Positions 47,950 to 60,289 of a DNA stretch of 64,000 nt are shown piece by piece (positions within the stretch are counted from its first letter, which is position 1; each line of letters begins with the position of its first letter). The notes under the pieces were generated by a model. The model saw only the letters and a list, made by a program, of their open reading frames with translations. It had not been told where the DNA came from and ran no database searches. The stretch is from Nepenthes gracilis (lineage: Eukaryota; Streptophyta; Magnoliopsida; Caryophyllales; Nepenthaceae), in NCBI GenBank assembly GCA_033239525.1, contig BSYO01000008.1, positions 14,678,830-14,742,829 of the forward strand, in the 5' to 3' direction. Both the position numbers and the translations under genes were made by a program.

Positions 47950-50076
47950 TCATAGTTTTATAAAAATTGCTTGATTATGTTGGGCATGTGGTTTTTGATA
48001 GTATAATTGTGATTCTTTAAAGTTTGGAGTGATTGTTAATTTGAAAAAGATTGATTGATATCTTGAAGGTGTGTGGCTTTCTTAGGTCTAACGGAACCTA
48101 AAAGAGTAATTCGATAAGTATTCCTCGAGGATTGCAACCCCGTATGGCATCTGACTTTGAAACAATCAGCATTCATCGAAATAGGATATGTGAGGGTGGT
48201 TTTTGAGGAATAGAGAATTAATTGTCGACCTTATCGTCTGGATTGATCCCTGATGGGTCAAATAAATTATAATGAAATGTGATGCCTTTGAAGAAGGCTT
48301 GGAATTATATTTTTCCTACATCATATATGGGTGGTTTCCTTTGGTTTAGTTGGTGAGAAGTCTATGATTAGAATTACTCTACCCGTAGTTTGGAGTTAGC
48401 CATTGAGACCTTTACTTTGAGGATTGGTAGATGTTACTTGTGAAAATAGTTATTGTCTAATGATCCTAAAGGATTGAGAAGTTATCTCGCAGGGAGAGAT
48501 GGCCATACGATAGTGCAAGCGGGTGAAATCTGCTTAAGGATCATAACGGTGAGTTTTGGTGTGAGTTAGGAAAAGTCGATCAAGTGATAGCATACGTTAA
48601 TGAGATTATTGAAAGATTATACTTATGAAATGTATTATCAGCCAAGAAGAATATTATTACTGATGTTTTGGGCAATGAGTTACAGTTGATGTACATTTCG
48701 TATTTCAGGGAGTTGTCAAAACTCTGGGAAGTGAATCGCGAGCAAATCTTAATATTTGAGTAAGTGAAACCGTTTGTTTTTAGGAAAAATGTTTGTATTC
48801 TGAATATCGATATTATGAATCTTGGTATCCTTTAAAAAGGTGAATATTATTGCTAATAATTAGATGTCAAGAATCTTCGAATTGGGTATGTTTGGGTGTA
48901 TTATAGGAGTTATTGTAAGGTGAATCTCGAGTAGCTTCTAATATCTAAGTGAAGGGGGTACTCTGCCTTTGGTTTTATGAAGAAAAGTTGTCTTTTAAGT
49001 AGTGAGATCATAGAATTATGAGATGATAGCCCTCACTATTTTTATTTTGAGGTTGTTAGGGCAGTAAGAATTAGGAGTACCATTTGGATAATTATAGAAT
49101 TGACATATTAGGATAACTCATTTATCGTGATTTGGATAATACATTTGGATAGAATAAGTTGACTCGCTGATATGCTGAGGGAATGATAAGTTGCTAAGTA
49201 TACGAGTTTTGAGGTCTTGGTGGTAACTTGTGAAAGTACTTAAATTTTTAGATGACTACTTTAATTGTGTTTCATAGGTTGATTGTAATATGATGATTTT
49301 GGGCTTTAGCTTAGTTGTATCAGCATCATTGAGATTTTTCTTAGATTTCTACCTGTTAGGTAAATTAGGTGTCCAATATAAATCAATGGATATGTGCTGT
49401 TGTAAAAGAATTCTTAATACCTTAATGAATGGTTAATCAAAGTAGTGCAGTATAAGTATGTGGGCTCCCAACCCAGAAATTTCAGAATGGGAGTAAGGTT
49501 CCAAGTGGATGATCATTCTTGAGACTTAGGAGGCATCGAGGTGAGAGCATGTTGGTTTGTTTGAGATTTTGTATTAAATCGGAGAGGTAGTCAATAATTG
49601 GGCTTACCTTTGAATTTGGGTGGATTATCGTGGTGTCTTCCATATACCGATAATTGTGGTAGTAGGTCTGTGATCAGGATAGCCGTTGTGGGAGTTTAGG
49701 AATTTGTCTTATGGTAAGTTTTCAATCTCGATTGAGAATCTGGATAATTCAATGGTTAAGGTTCCCTATGAATAATTGTCTCATCAAGAAAGTGATTTAG
49801 GAATGCGGAGGTGATCTGGAAGGACTATTACCTATTATTGAGTTTTAAAGTTCGTTAAATTTTGAGGTTCAAATTTTTATAAGTGGGGAAAATGTAATAT
49901 TTTGAATTTTTATTCGATTTAATTGGGATTATTTATTATTTTGGATAATTGGGTATAATAAAAATTAATTAAATATTATAAAATTTTGATAAATGTTTAG
50001 ATTAGTTTGGCTAGTGCCCAAAGTGTATTCGTACTGTCGCTTGAGTATTGATTTGGATTTTGAAATAAAAAAAGGA

Positions 50077-50115
<39 letters not shown>

Positions 50116-50892
50116 CAACAATAACAATAACAAGGAATAAGAAGGAAAACAAAATGCGGGGAAGAAGCAGCGGGTTTCACGAAAAGAGAGAGAGGGAGAA
50201 GAGAGATAATAGAAATCGAGGCTCTTATGTTCAAATTCGACTTGGAATTAGTTGGAAAAGTAATAGATCGGGTTGAGACAAGTACACTTATACCCTTTTT
50301 TTTCCTCTTGTTATTTTTGTTCGTATCTCTCGGGTATTTTCATTCCGATATCCATCCAAAACTTATATTTTGCCGAACTCATATTTTTGCATGATTTATT
50401 TATTATTTGTTATCCGATTTGATGATTTCACATGGCCCTTGCGCGCCTAAAACCCTATCCCGCGCTCGAACCCTATTTGTCTAATTATATCGAGTTGTAT
50501 ACATGTTTTAGTATGAGATTATAAAAACCCATAACTTACTTATGGATATTTACCAGTTGAATATTCAATTTTGCACATACGGGATCCCAATACCCGCACT
50601 AGCACTGTTCACCCACGCTAACACTGTTTCACTTGAGCCACTTTGGTGTTTTTACATGATTTCATCTTATTTAATTAACATCTAAATTATGTATAATTGT
50701 ATATATTTAATTGTATATTTTGAAAAATATTATTGTTAACTATTTGTGAAGGATTATTCATCCGAAAGCTTTAAACCAATTATTAAATTCTAAACCCAAA
50801 ATATTTACTAAAATAGTCAAATAATTATTCAAATTAATTGGACAATTTATTTTTATAAAATAATAAAATAAAAAATATTCGAGACGTTACAC
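47950..50892 (+). mobile_element. truncated sister of the 10.3-kb LTR element
   Basis: From about 47,950 to 49,892 the + strand matches the reverse complement of 19,295-20,970 in order. Examples: the ggtgtgtggctttcttagg area (48,068) against 20,873-20,895, the tccctgatgggtca phrase (48,248) against 20,690, and the last segment before the LTR against 19,300-19,420. A polypurine tract AAGTGGGGAAAA (49,881-49,892) leads directly into an LTR starting TGTAATATTTTG. The 5' internal part and 5' LTR are missing. No open frame of note occurs, which supports the view that this shared region is non-coding in the family. Confidence 0.8.
49893..50892 (+). repeat. partial 3' LTR of the truncated element
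   Basis: It starts TGTAATATTTTGAATTTT and tracks the LTR at 27,359 (read on -) through the attaattaaatattataaa phrase, the (ATA)n tract (50,078-50,112), a purine-rich leader (50,155-50,215) and the gttgagacaagtacactta block (50,273). Similarity fades after about 50,760. The end at 50,892 (attcgagacgttaca) itself resembles the inverted start of a related LTR, so two LTR fragments may abut here. Confidence 0.65.
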
Positions 50893-51300
50893 TTTGAGTC
50901 ATCGATCTCTTTATGAGTCATCGATCTTATTATAATTTTCTTGTTCTCATTATGAGCCCATGGGCTCTTTATGAGTCCTCGGTCTCTTAATAGTTTTTTG
51001 ATTTTTTAATGAGTCCTCGGTCTCTTAATGATTCTTAATGAGTCATTGGTCTTATTTTAAGTCCTTGGTCTTTTTCTAATTTTTTCCCAACGACCTCGGT
51101 CGCTCTCTAATTTTCCAAACGTCATTGATTGTTATTGTTCATCAACAGACCGCGATTCATGATTATTTTGGTCATCTCCCTAATTCCGGTCAACTCAAGA
51201 ATTCCGGTCAGCTCCATATTTTCGGTCAACACTAAAATTCCGGTCAACATTATATTTTCGGTCAACTCTTCTTAATCGGCCTTCATGCTACCTCGGTCAA
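50893..51300. repeat. two blocks of short degenerate tandem repeats
   Basis: Block 1 (50,896-51,075) holds six or seven variants of a roughly 20-bp word, atgagtcctcggtctctta. Block 2 (51,180-51,270) holds five variants of attccggtcaac with ttttcggtcaac alternates. The two words share the cggtc core, so both may descend from one motif. No coding frame survives. Confidence 0.85.
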
Positions 51301-52380
51301 TTTCTTTTCTATTAAGGCCGTGGGTAACTAAATCCTAGGAACCTAATCTTTACAACACTAGCACTGTGTAAATGAATTTAAATTCTTAATCAATCATCGG
51401 TCACCAAATACTATAAAAGTATAATGAACAATAATCATATAATCAAGTACACAAGTTACACGATAATATCTAATATGAAAAATATTTATTAATTAATAAA
51501 ATAATCACGGGATAATATCTAAAAAATTTACTATAAAAGTGCCCGATTATAAATATAACATCATTGCAGAGCCTTGCATTACAACCTTAGTAAATAATAG
51601 TTAAATATAATCTCTAATATATATTACAACCTATAAGAGAAAAATATATTTAGAAAATAAATAACAAATCGATAAGACGTACTAAAATCAAGATTAGTAT
51701 AACATAATCGAGTTTGGCAAATAATAAAATTTAAATTGGAACTCAATCGGATGTCAAAAATTTTCCTCACTTTTTCTACTTTTTTCTCATCATACAACAT
51801 TCTTACGTTGAAATATTATTTCATTCTATGAAGCCACTTTAATCCTTTGTTCATTCAGTGTTCTCGCACTAAATTCGAGCAAACTTTCGATAACTCATTA
51901 ATTGATAATGAGACTCATAATGGAGTAATAAAAAATTCAGTAGAGTTGACAATGACTTAGATATTGACCAAGTTTTCGGGTAACATGACTCTAGTCCCTT
52001 CAATTATTGTTTATGATGAGTTGAACCAAGGTAACTAGTTATTCGAATCAGACCTATTTTGGATTTTCTTCCTTTTAGGTCAGATATCAGTTTACGTGTG
52101 TACCATAAATACTAGAAAAGTCAAACAAAGGAAAACTAGAATTAGTGTTTATGTAAAAATTCCTTAAATATGTGTTTATATATAAAATCAATGAATTAGT
52201 ATCAGATATTTAAGCTAATTTTAAATTAGTACGTGGATTGATCAATAAAAATTTAAATTTAAATTTAAAATGGATCAATAATTCTAAATTAAATGAAAAT
52301 TTCAACCAATTATTTAATGGAGTTCAACGGCGATCATGGTTTTAAAAGTTAGGGACCGATAAAGAAAAGGAAATTAAGTT
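51301..52380. other. AT-rich flank upstream of the cysteine-synthase gene, nothing recognised
   Basis: About 1.1 kb of AT-rich DNA with no open frame of interest. It may be the end of the LTR-related repeats or the distal promoter of the next gene. Confidence 0.4.
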
Positions 52381-52598
52381 GTGTATATAGGCCGATTAAG
52401 CGTGTAAATACCTCACAAAATTTAGACGACGGAAAAGGAAAAGAAAATGCCCCGCCACTGCCCCACAGCCGCTGACGCTGGAGATAAGATATTTTGAAAT
52501 TAACACCACTGGCTTGAGCTCCGCGACTTAATACATAACGCGACTTAATACATAACGTTGACGCCGGCTATAGTTGGGGGAGAGAGCGAGGAGCAACA
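52381..52598 (+). promoter_or_regulatory. probable promoter and 5' UTR of the cysteine-synthase gene
   Basis: A TATATAG word lies at 52,384-52,390, about 210 bp before the ATG. It is followed by a GC-rich stretch (52,447-52,483) unlike the surrounding DNA, as in plant leaders. A 17-bp exact tandem duplication (cgacttaatacataacg, 52,524-52,540 and 52,541-52,557) lies 40 bp before the ATG. The transcription start is not determined. Confidence 0.4.
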
Positions 52599-52814
52599 AT
52601 GGCTTCTCTGTTCAATTCGTATCCCACCGTCTCCAACAGCAACGCAAAGCTGGAGTTCCCAGCACTTCGAACCGTGCCATGGCGCCCGGTTGGACGCATG
52701 TCGCTGAACTGCAAGAACGTCCGCAAGTTTGTCCTCTCTGTCGTGTGTAGAGCTGCATCGGTACAGCATCAGACGGCGATCGAAGGTCTTAACATTGCTG
52801 AAGATGTTTCCCAG
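52599..52814 (+). CDS. exon 1 of organelle-targeted cysteine synthase (O-acetylserine (thiol)lyase), partial gene
   Basis: The ATG at 52,599 stands in a good plant context (caacaATGGC). The 72 codons give a Ser-, Asn- and Arg-containing transit peptide, almost free of acidic residues, ending near VVCRAAS, a typical stromal cleavage region. The mature start IEGLNIAEDVSQ follows, and this is the conserved N-terminus of plant OAS-TL enzymes, after which the family continues with the LIGKTPMVYLN block. CAG|gtaaac at 52,813-52,820 is a normal donor in phase 0. The enzyme is PLP-dependent and makes cysteine from O-acetylserine and sulfide. The catalytic Lys and PLP site would be in later exons, which I did not find in the remaining 11 kb, so the gene has a very large first intron or is truncated. 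Plastid rather than mitochondrial location is inferred from the peptide. Confidence 0.85.
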
Positions 52815-53639
52815 GTAAACTATTAATGCCTATATTCAAAACTTATAATTATCTTTTTCCTCTCATTGATATATTGAAGTAACGCTACTAAGTTGCTTGG
52901 GTTGTCAAAGTTGAAATTTGTCCTCCACATACACAAGGTTGAGTTCCTTGTGGACGATAGATTCAAACTTCTTCGAGGTTCTTTAATCCACTTTAGAATT
53001 GGATTTTTATATAAGTCAGAGAATCCAAAGTTGGTGATTGTTTTTAACCGTGCATTATCTGACATGATTATTCGTGAGTTCCATGATGTCCTACGTTGAC
53101 CTTGTTCTTCCTGTGAATTATATGGATTATGAAGTGGGTAACTTATTTTAGGAGACAATTATAGCACTAGTTTATACTCTAGCTTCAATAAAAAAAAAGC
53201 ACAATATTGTATCCTGCGTGAAATTATTTTTATTGAAGTACTTAATTTCAATTCACCATGTAAGTTACATTCTTGACTGACTAAGACTGTTATGATGAGA
53301 ACAAACATTAAACAAGATACAAAGAACAAACAAGACAGCATAACTGCAACGGAGCAGCAAGGGAGCATGCTCAGCGGTTCATATGATAGGAGCCAGTTCA
53401 TTCTAGAGCTAACAGAGCAGCAGTAATAGAAGGAAGGCTGTTATGAAGTAGTTGCACGATCCTGAAAGCTTTGTCAACCAATTGAACTACTTGTAGTAAC
53501 AGATGTTAAGGAACCATCAGCGTTCTTATATATAGAAGCTTTGGCTTCTTACTTTGAGAATTGGAAGCGGACAGGAATAGTTGGATGACTAGTTGACTTG
53601 ACATGGTGAGTCCTTATACCTAAATCAATTCATCCATCC
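52815..53639 (+). other. start of cysteine-synthase intron 1
   Basis: The intron begins gtaaac. It contains only short frames. No LIGKTPMVYLN-like sequence was seen on the + strand here or further on. Confidence 0.5.
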
Positions 53640-56220
53640 ATTGAAGAAATACCTATGAATCGAGATTGTTTCATCCCAACTTACATTAGGGCCTAATGAA
53701 GGCTTTCAAATCGGCTCTAAAATAAGTGCACGCATTTGCCTTTTGTATTGGGAGGCAACTAGATCTCTTGTAGAATGAAAGCCAATAAGTGGTAGATTGC
53801 CCTTGGTTCTGGCAAAAGATAAGGAGATTGGGCCTATCAGCTTTACTATTATTAGAATGAAGGAAATTGGGCTCCAAAGGTCTCCTGATAAAGAACACCT
53901 TAGCCTTAATATAGCTTGGAGCTTTTCTTGCTCCATAGCGTGATTATGGGGCATTTAGGCAAGTGCTCTTTTTTATGGCTTTTCTTTTTGGTCATAAGTA
54001 AGTTTTTGAACATATAAGGAACTCGGCAAAATTGCCTTTTTACTTTGGGAGAAAAGGTGCTTGCTCACAAAGGAGATTGAATTGACTAGGCTCGGGCATC
54101 TGTTTACCAAGAACACAGGTCTCTTCTTTGCAAAATATTGGAATTGACGTGCGGTAGGAGGAGCCTTGGTTTGACCTCTGTCTATGTACCTGTGGTTCCA
54201 TTTGTTGGAGCTTCTTTGGGATTTCATTTCGATGAAGCACGGGTCAGGAGAAAGTTGGGTTATTAGGAGCGGGATCTGGAGCAGGAATTTTGTTCAAATT
54301 AGTATTAATAGAAAACATAGAGTTGCATATGAAAACTTGGATGGGAATTAGAGGAAATGAAACCAAGTTTCCTCCAAGATAGGGCCATATTATTTTAATC
54401 TAAATTTTTTGAAAAGAAAAAGCGATCATTGTTTCGTCTTTTGTAATGAAAAGAATCTACTATTGGCAGTAATAGTAGAGTGAAAATGTTCTCTTAAATT
54501 CATGACTCAAATCATGAATAGGTTTATTCGATCAATATAATGACAACTTAGATAGTATGAAACCGGAACATGACATGGGGACAAAAGAATAAGGAGGAAG
54601 CTTGGGAATGTACCATAATTTTAATACAAAAATGAACATAAGGGAAACGGTAGCCAGTGATGTTTAATAGTAGTGTCTCTTGGATGCAAGCTGACCGAAG
54701 TACTTGGCATGCTACCCTCCCTTAGTAAAAAAACAAATACTCTCGAAGAAAGCTATTTAATTTTGTGACAATCTATCATTTGGTTATTATACAGTCTGAC
54801 TTTACTCATTCTCTAATTTCATCTCTAGAATAAGGATGAACCACTGAATTGATATACTAATAAAGAGCAGAAGGTTGAAGGGAAGGAATTAAACGCAGAG
54901 AGAGGAAAAAGTGTAGGTCTCTTTGTGAGTAGCTCTTTTGTGATAGAATCTCTCTTCTTATTGACCCTAATGGTGTGACTTTGGTTTCATCCTTTTGGCA
55001 AATCAAGCCATTGTTTTTTCAGAAGTAGCAAAGGCATAGCTAGCTACAGAAGAGGCTTTATTGAGAGAATAGGGTTAAGCTTTTGCAATAGTAGGTATTC
55101 TCCCATTAGACTTAGGAGCTGGGCTGCTGGGGGATTGCTTTTGTTAGAGCTGTTTGTTGTTCTTTCCCGTGGGTTGGGCTGTTAGTGCAACTTGTTAGCA
55201 CTTTTAAGCGTCCTCTTGCTGTTGAAAAGTCATTGCTTGCATATGAAAACTTACTAGAAACAAGGTATTCTCATATACTTGCTTAAGGAAGGGTTTCATA
55301 TAGCTGCACTATATTTTTGTTGTTTGAAGTAAGGATAGCCACTAATAAGACATCTCCTACATAGATCACACTAGTGCAACTAGTTAATAGAAGAGCTAAT
55401 GCAACCTTTGCTAGCTTTATCTTTGCAACATCTTTTCCTTTTTAATGTAGTACAAAAGTACTACTATAAGTATTATAAGGTAGAGAACTACTAATGTAAA
55501 TAGAAATATCTAATTCTTTTCATATTAGTAAGTTTGTTTTTTTGAATTTGCGTATATATAGTTCTCAACGAGTCTACTTTTTAGATTAGCATTCCTGAGA
55601 TGTATGAACCTTATGAAAAAAAGGTTTTAAACCAAGGGATGGAGTCAAGACTTAGTATTGCGATATTGGCTGTTCACTTTTTCAAAATTAACTCTGCCGA
55701 TTTGTAGTGATTCATTGTTAGAAGAACAACAATGAATTGTCTCCGCAATAATACCTTTAGCTTCTCCCAATTTGATTATGAGTAGTAATCCGGCCATAAG
55801 ATAATTGACAAATCCAACATATACACTCGTATATGTGAAGGGAATCTGAATAGATTCAAGATGCGCTGGAAAAGTTATGAATCGATTGAAAAATCCAACC
55901 CAATATTTGGATTTCAAGTGGCAATACACCAAATACTCATTTATATATCGTCCACTAATACATGACTAATTTAGGAACCCACAATCATCAGTTAACAAAT
56001 GATTGTTCTATCATTGAGATAATGAGGAATGAGAGATTCTATTTCATAGAGTTCAATACCTATTCTAAACCAATGACCAGTGTGAGCAATGAGCCCGATG
56101 CTTCCTTCGCAACTCATGGATCTTCTTTGTTGTGGCTCCCTTCCATGGCTCATTTCCTTGGGAACCTCGAAGTGGCTCTATTTCATCGTATTCCATTCAT
56201 TTCCCAACCCTTAATTTAAT
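53640..56220. other. possible organelle-derived (mitochondrial) insertion
   Basis: This block reads differently from its surroundings. It is less AT-rich, particularly 53,690-54,300 and 55,000-55,210, with balanced non-repetitive sequence resembling plant mitochondrial intergenic DNA. It holds several moderately long frames on the - strand (53,898-53,686; 54,240-53,973; 55,932-55,645). The last encodes two hydrophobic stretches (for example FVNYLMAGLLLIIKL) but I cannot name it. I recognise no complete organelle gene, so the assignment rests on composition and general look only. Confidence 0.3.
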
Positions 56221-58369
56221 ATCCCTTTGGTTCCATTGACACATGATACATTTTATTTTTAGTCTCGTTCTCTTTATATTTCTACATATGAAAAAGTCTA
56301 AAAATCATCATATAATAATCAAATGGGAAATAACTAACTAACTAAATAACTAATCATTATGAAAGTCACACTAAAATGATATTAAATTTAATAAAAAGAG
56401 GTAGCAGGTTATTTCTAATTTCACCTAGATATTTCTATATACCACATTTTAATTTCTCATACTTAATATTCAATAACAATGACAATCAAGATAGTAAGGA
56501 TATTAATACTCCTCAAACTATGGTTAATATCTATCCACTATATTTCTATGTGAATAAAATATATAACTATGCATGAAGATTAATCTATTTCTTCAAAATT
56601 ATACAAGTCCATGTAGTATATCTCTATTTACAATATAAGTTATGTCACCTTCACTAAAGAGGAATTATATATGCATCTCTTCTCAATCTCAGCATACAAT
56701 ATCAAATTATTCAAATAGTTATTAAGCATTCAAAAGTACTAAGAATAAAGAGAAGTAATCATAAGACAAAGTGTTGAGTTCATGAACAAATTTCAAGAGT
56801 ACATACCCTAGTAATTGAAATATAGTTCATGCTTGAACTAAGAATAAACATGAAAAGAATGGTGTTCATCTTTTCAGAGAAGAATAAATAATAGAGGAAG
56901 AAGAGGAGAATAAAATTGGAAGAAGGAAATCTGCCCATGGATTCCAGTTCTGTTGCTGCCCAGTTTTCTCTCTGGCATTGCCTTCAGCAAAATTCTCTTT
57001 TCTTCCTTCTGTTGCGATGCCATAATTCTCCTCCTTTGTGCAGAAAACAATCTCTTTTAATCAATAGCCAAGGTCTTCCTCCTTTGCCTTAGTTTTCCTT
57101 TCATATTGCCTGAAATATTGGAGCAAAATTATGCTGAGTTGATCTTTAAATCTTCCACCCAATTAAGGCCCAAACTTTCTATTGTTGTGGATCCACGAGA
57201 CTTATTTATCTTAGATGTGTTTCATCTTGAAATCATAAGAATCTTGGGACATTTGCGGAGACAAAAATGTAGGGCTCTAGATAAGCTTTCTAACCACACC
57301 AATAAAGTTTGGGTGAGGTAAAATGACCGTTTTGCCCCTCTTCCTTTAGCAACTTCTTTCTAAACCAAATAATAAACAAAAGTTAATTAAAAGTCACTTG
57401 CATATGAGAATTTAGCATAAAATAAGGTTTGAATAATTTTTATAATTGTATCACATCAAATATCCTCAAACTTAAGTTTTGATAGTCCCGAGCAAAATGA
57501 GGAAAAGACTAAGTCAAAATAGATTAAGAAAATAGCACATGGAAGTTTAGATTGTATTTTTCAAATTTCCTTTCAGAGATTATATAAAGTATCTAACTCA
57601 AAAGAAAATTTAGTTATTGTAGTGTAGAAGCCTAACCCATAGGTTGTCTCATGTTACACTAGATTCCTCTTGTGCGTGTGAGTGAATAGTTCTTAACCAC
57701 TTTGTTAATTGATCATCAGATCAATTTATGCAAACTAAGAGCGTGATCAATTTCAGAATTGAGGGATAATCAAGCAAGTTAGTTGAGATGAGATTTAATA
57801 AAAAAAATAGTTCACAAAAATTTTCTTCAAGTAATCAAAGTAACTAGTAGGTCATGGATATATGCTCAATGTGTAGGAAAAGTCATATAATCAATTTAAC
57901 AAACACGATTCAAATTAGAACACAATAATATTCTGTATGTTCTAGTGGTCCATATTCAATTTCAGCCAAATTCTCATCAATAATATTTGATCATTCAACT
58001 AATCAACTACACAAATAAAATCTAGATTAAAAAAGCCTAACTAATTGAATTTTTTTAAATATTTTTTTGAGAACAATGCAAAAACAAATTAGATTCAAAA
58101 ATTTTTAGCCCTAAATTGGACTGCAAAATTGTCCTCAATGTGAAGATAAATAAAAGTATAAAGTTATGGAAGACTCCCCTGAACATATGCAAACTAAAGA
58201 TGCTAGAGCGTTGTATTCCTTATGCTTTCTTGCACCCCCATACTTGAATCCAATCCTGGGTAAAACAAATAAGCCACTATAAGTAGAAAATAAAAGCTAA
58301 TAAAATGAAATGAACACAAACAAATAAACTAGAAATCTGGTTGCCTCTTTGAAGGCACTTTGTTTATAG
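56221..58369. other. probable 3' part of a Gypsy element and flank, no coding similarity
   Basis: At 57,450-57,510 the phrase tatcctcaaacttaag followed by agtcccgagcaaaatgagg resembles a sequence often found near plant Gypsy elements. The region leads into the integrase relic on the - strand and may be its 3' non-coding tail. The frame at 57,106-57,321 has no family likeness. Confidence 0.4.
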
Positions 58370-59420
58370 TCTATGGCTAGATTCAATCGAGTGCTCTATC
58401 TTTTGATTGTATGGACACTTTTTGATTATCGAGGTCACAATGTATGTAATGCTTGAGTCTCAACCCATTAACCTTAAAGTTTCCTTGATCATTCTTTCTA
58501 ATTTCCACCTCACTGTGAGTAAGGACGTGAACCACCACAAAAGGGCCCAACAATCTTGATCTTAACTTTCCAGTGAGAAATTTAGGCCTTGAATTATTGA
58601 GAAGGACGTGATCTCCCGACTTGAATTCTTAGTGGCGGATGTGTTTGTCATGCCATTTTTTCGTTTTCTCTTTGTAGACTCTAGAATTCTCATAAGCTTG
58701 GCTCCTTAACTCATCCAACTCATTAAGTTGGATCAGTCTTTTCTTCCCCACGACACTCATATCAAAGTTCAACAACTTCATTGCCTAATAAGCTTTGTGC
58801 TCCAATTCCATAGATGAGTGACATGCCTTGCTGAAAACAAGTCGATAAGGGGACATACCAAGTGGGGTTTTGAATGTGGTGCAGTAAACCAATAGTGCAT
58901 GATCCAGTTTCAAGGGCCAATCTTTCCTAGAAACATTCACTCTCTTCTCTAATTCCACTTCAATTCTTGATAAGAAATCTCCACTTGTCTGCATGTTTCA
59001 GGATGGTGTGCCATAACAACTCGATGCATTGCATGTTATCTCTTCAAGGCAGTGGTGAATATCGATTGAGAGAATATGTATCTCCATCACTTATTATTGC
59101 TTGCGTTGTGCCAAACCCTGTTAAGATGTGCCTCTTGATGAACTTTACCACAACTTTGGCATCATTAGTTGGCAACTCCAAGGCCTCCACTCATTTGGAG
59201 ACATAATCCAGGACCAATAAGATATATTGATTTCCATAAAATGGTGGGAATGGTCCCATAAAATCAATGCCCTAAACATTGAAAAACTCCACTTCCAATA
59301 TGGTTTGAAGCTGCATTTTGGTTTTTCTGAGAGATGTTGCCACCTCTCTAACATTGATCACATGTGGAAACAACAGTATATGCATCCTTGAGATGTTTCC
59401 ACTTCTTTCAACCGAGAACT
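58370..59420 (-). pseudogene. Ty3/Gypsy integrase relic (Athila/OTA type)
   Basis: On the - strand the order is that of Gypsy integrase. Near 59,390-59,330 lies the zinc-binding end with CDQCQRGGNIS. Near 59,275 comes GIDFMGPFPPFYGNQYILL (first catalytic Asp), then DYVSK, PTNDAKVVVKFIKRHI and ISDGD (second Asp) near 59,085. Near 58,990 follows the core end, then [14 protein letters not shown] and [17 protein letters not shown] (58,785-58,935). From 58,780 to 58,440 come NFDMSVVGKKRLIQLNELDE and a chromodomain-free C-terminus. The [11 protein letters not shown] and LNELDELR blocks are typical of the Athila/Tat side of the family. Trp codons are stops at two places, and there are frameshifts, so it is inactive. 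No LTR was identified for it in the window. Confidence 0.9.
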
Positions 59421-60289
59421 CAAAAAGTTTTTATATGTGGAAAATAAGTAATCAAACGTTGGAACATTCTGAATTTGCCTTATTCAAAAACTATAAGATT
59501 TCATCACCTTTCTTTTTTAATATATTTTATAATTCTGAGATGGGGATTCCTATTTTTCCCATCAAATCAAATGTTACAAAAAGAAAAGTTTTTTTTTTTT
59601 TAATACGTTTAGAAGGTCAAATATGAAAGATCTTTAAGGAAAACAAAAAGGATTGTTTGAAACTAATTGTTTTAACTTAAATTTTGTCTGTCTGTCTTAA
59701 CTTTCTGAATTATCTTTGAATCATTTTATATTCAGCCTTCCCTTCTTCTAGTTCTCTCTCGTTCTTCACTTTGATTTCAATTTCCTCTTTCAACTCTGTC
59801 CAAACACTATCAAATCCCCAGTGATCAGCCAGACTCCAAGTTGGTTCATCACAAGTTGGCATTGAACACTTTATAGTCCTTAAAATAAGCCAATTCAACT
59901 CCATTATTATTTTTTTGAAACAATGTCCAGAAATAAGAAGAATATAAATGACCAATATGAAGCAATCGCAGCAAGAAACTGGATGATAGAATTTCAGTAC
60001 TTAAAGTGGATCAATATGCCATTCTGGAAGTATTTTACAGCAATATGGATTAAAGAATGGATGATTTGTTCACAAAAATGCAAGAGGCGCTCCAAGCAAA
60101 GAACTCAATTCTGAATCCAGCATCTGAAGCCATAATTCTGTTTCCCTGGTGGCAGAAGCAAGATCACTTTTTTACACTCCAGAGTTCCTGACTTGATGAG
60201 CAAAATATATAAAAAAATTTCTCATAATACTGTTCCAAGTTAGATTTTCTGTCCTTTAAAGAAGATGACCCAAGAAGGGAGAGGTAACA
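59421..60289. other. flank of retroelement relics, nothing recognised
   Basis: Short frames on both strands. The - frame 59,955-59,710 is Glu/Lys-rich at its end (ELKEEIEIKVKNERELEEG) but has no recognised domain. A T-run lies at 59,590-59,601. Confidence 0.4.

Noticed and set aside
57106..57321. 71-codon frame as a host gene
   Set aside because: No motif, no splice partner and located in likely retroelement tail DNA.
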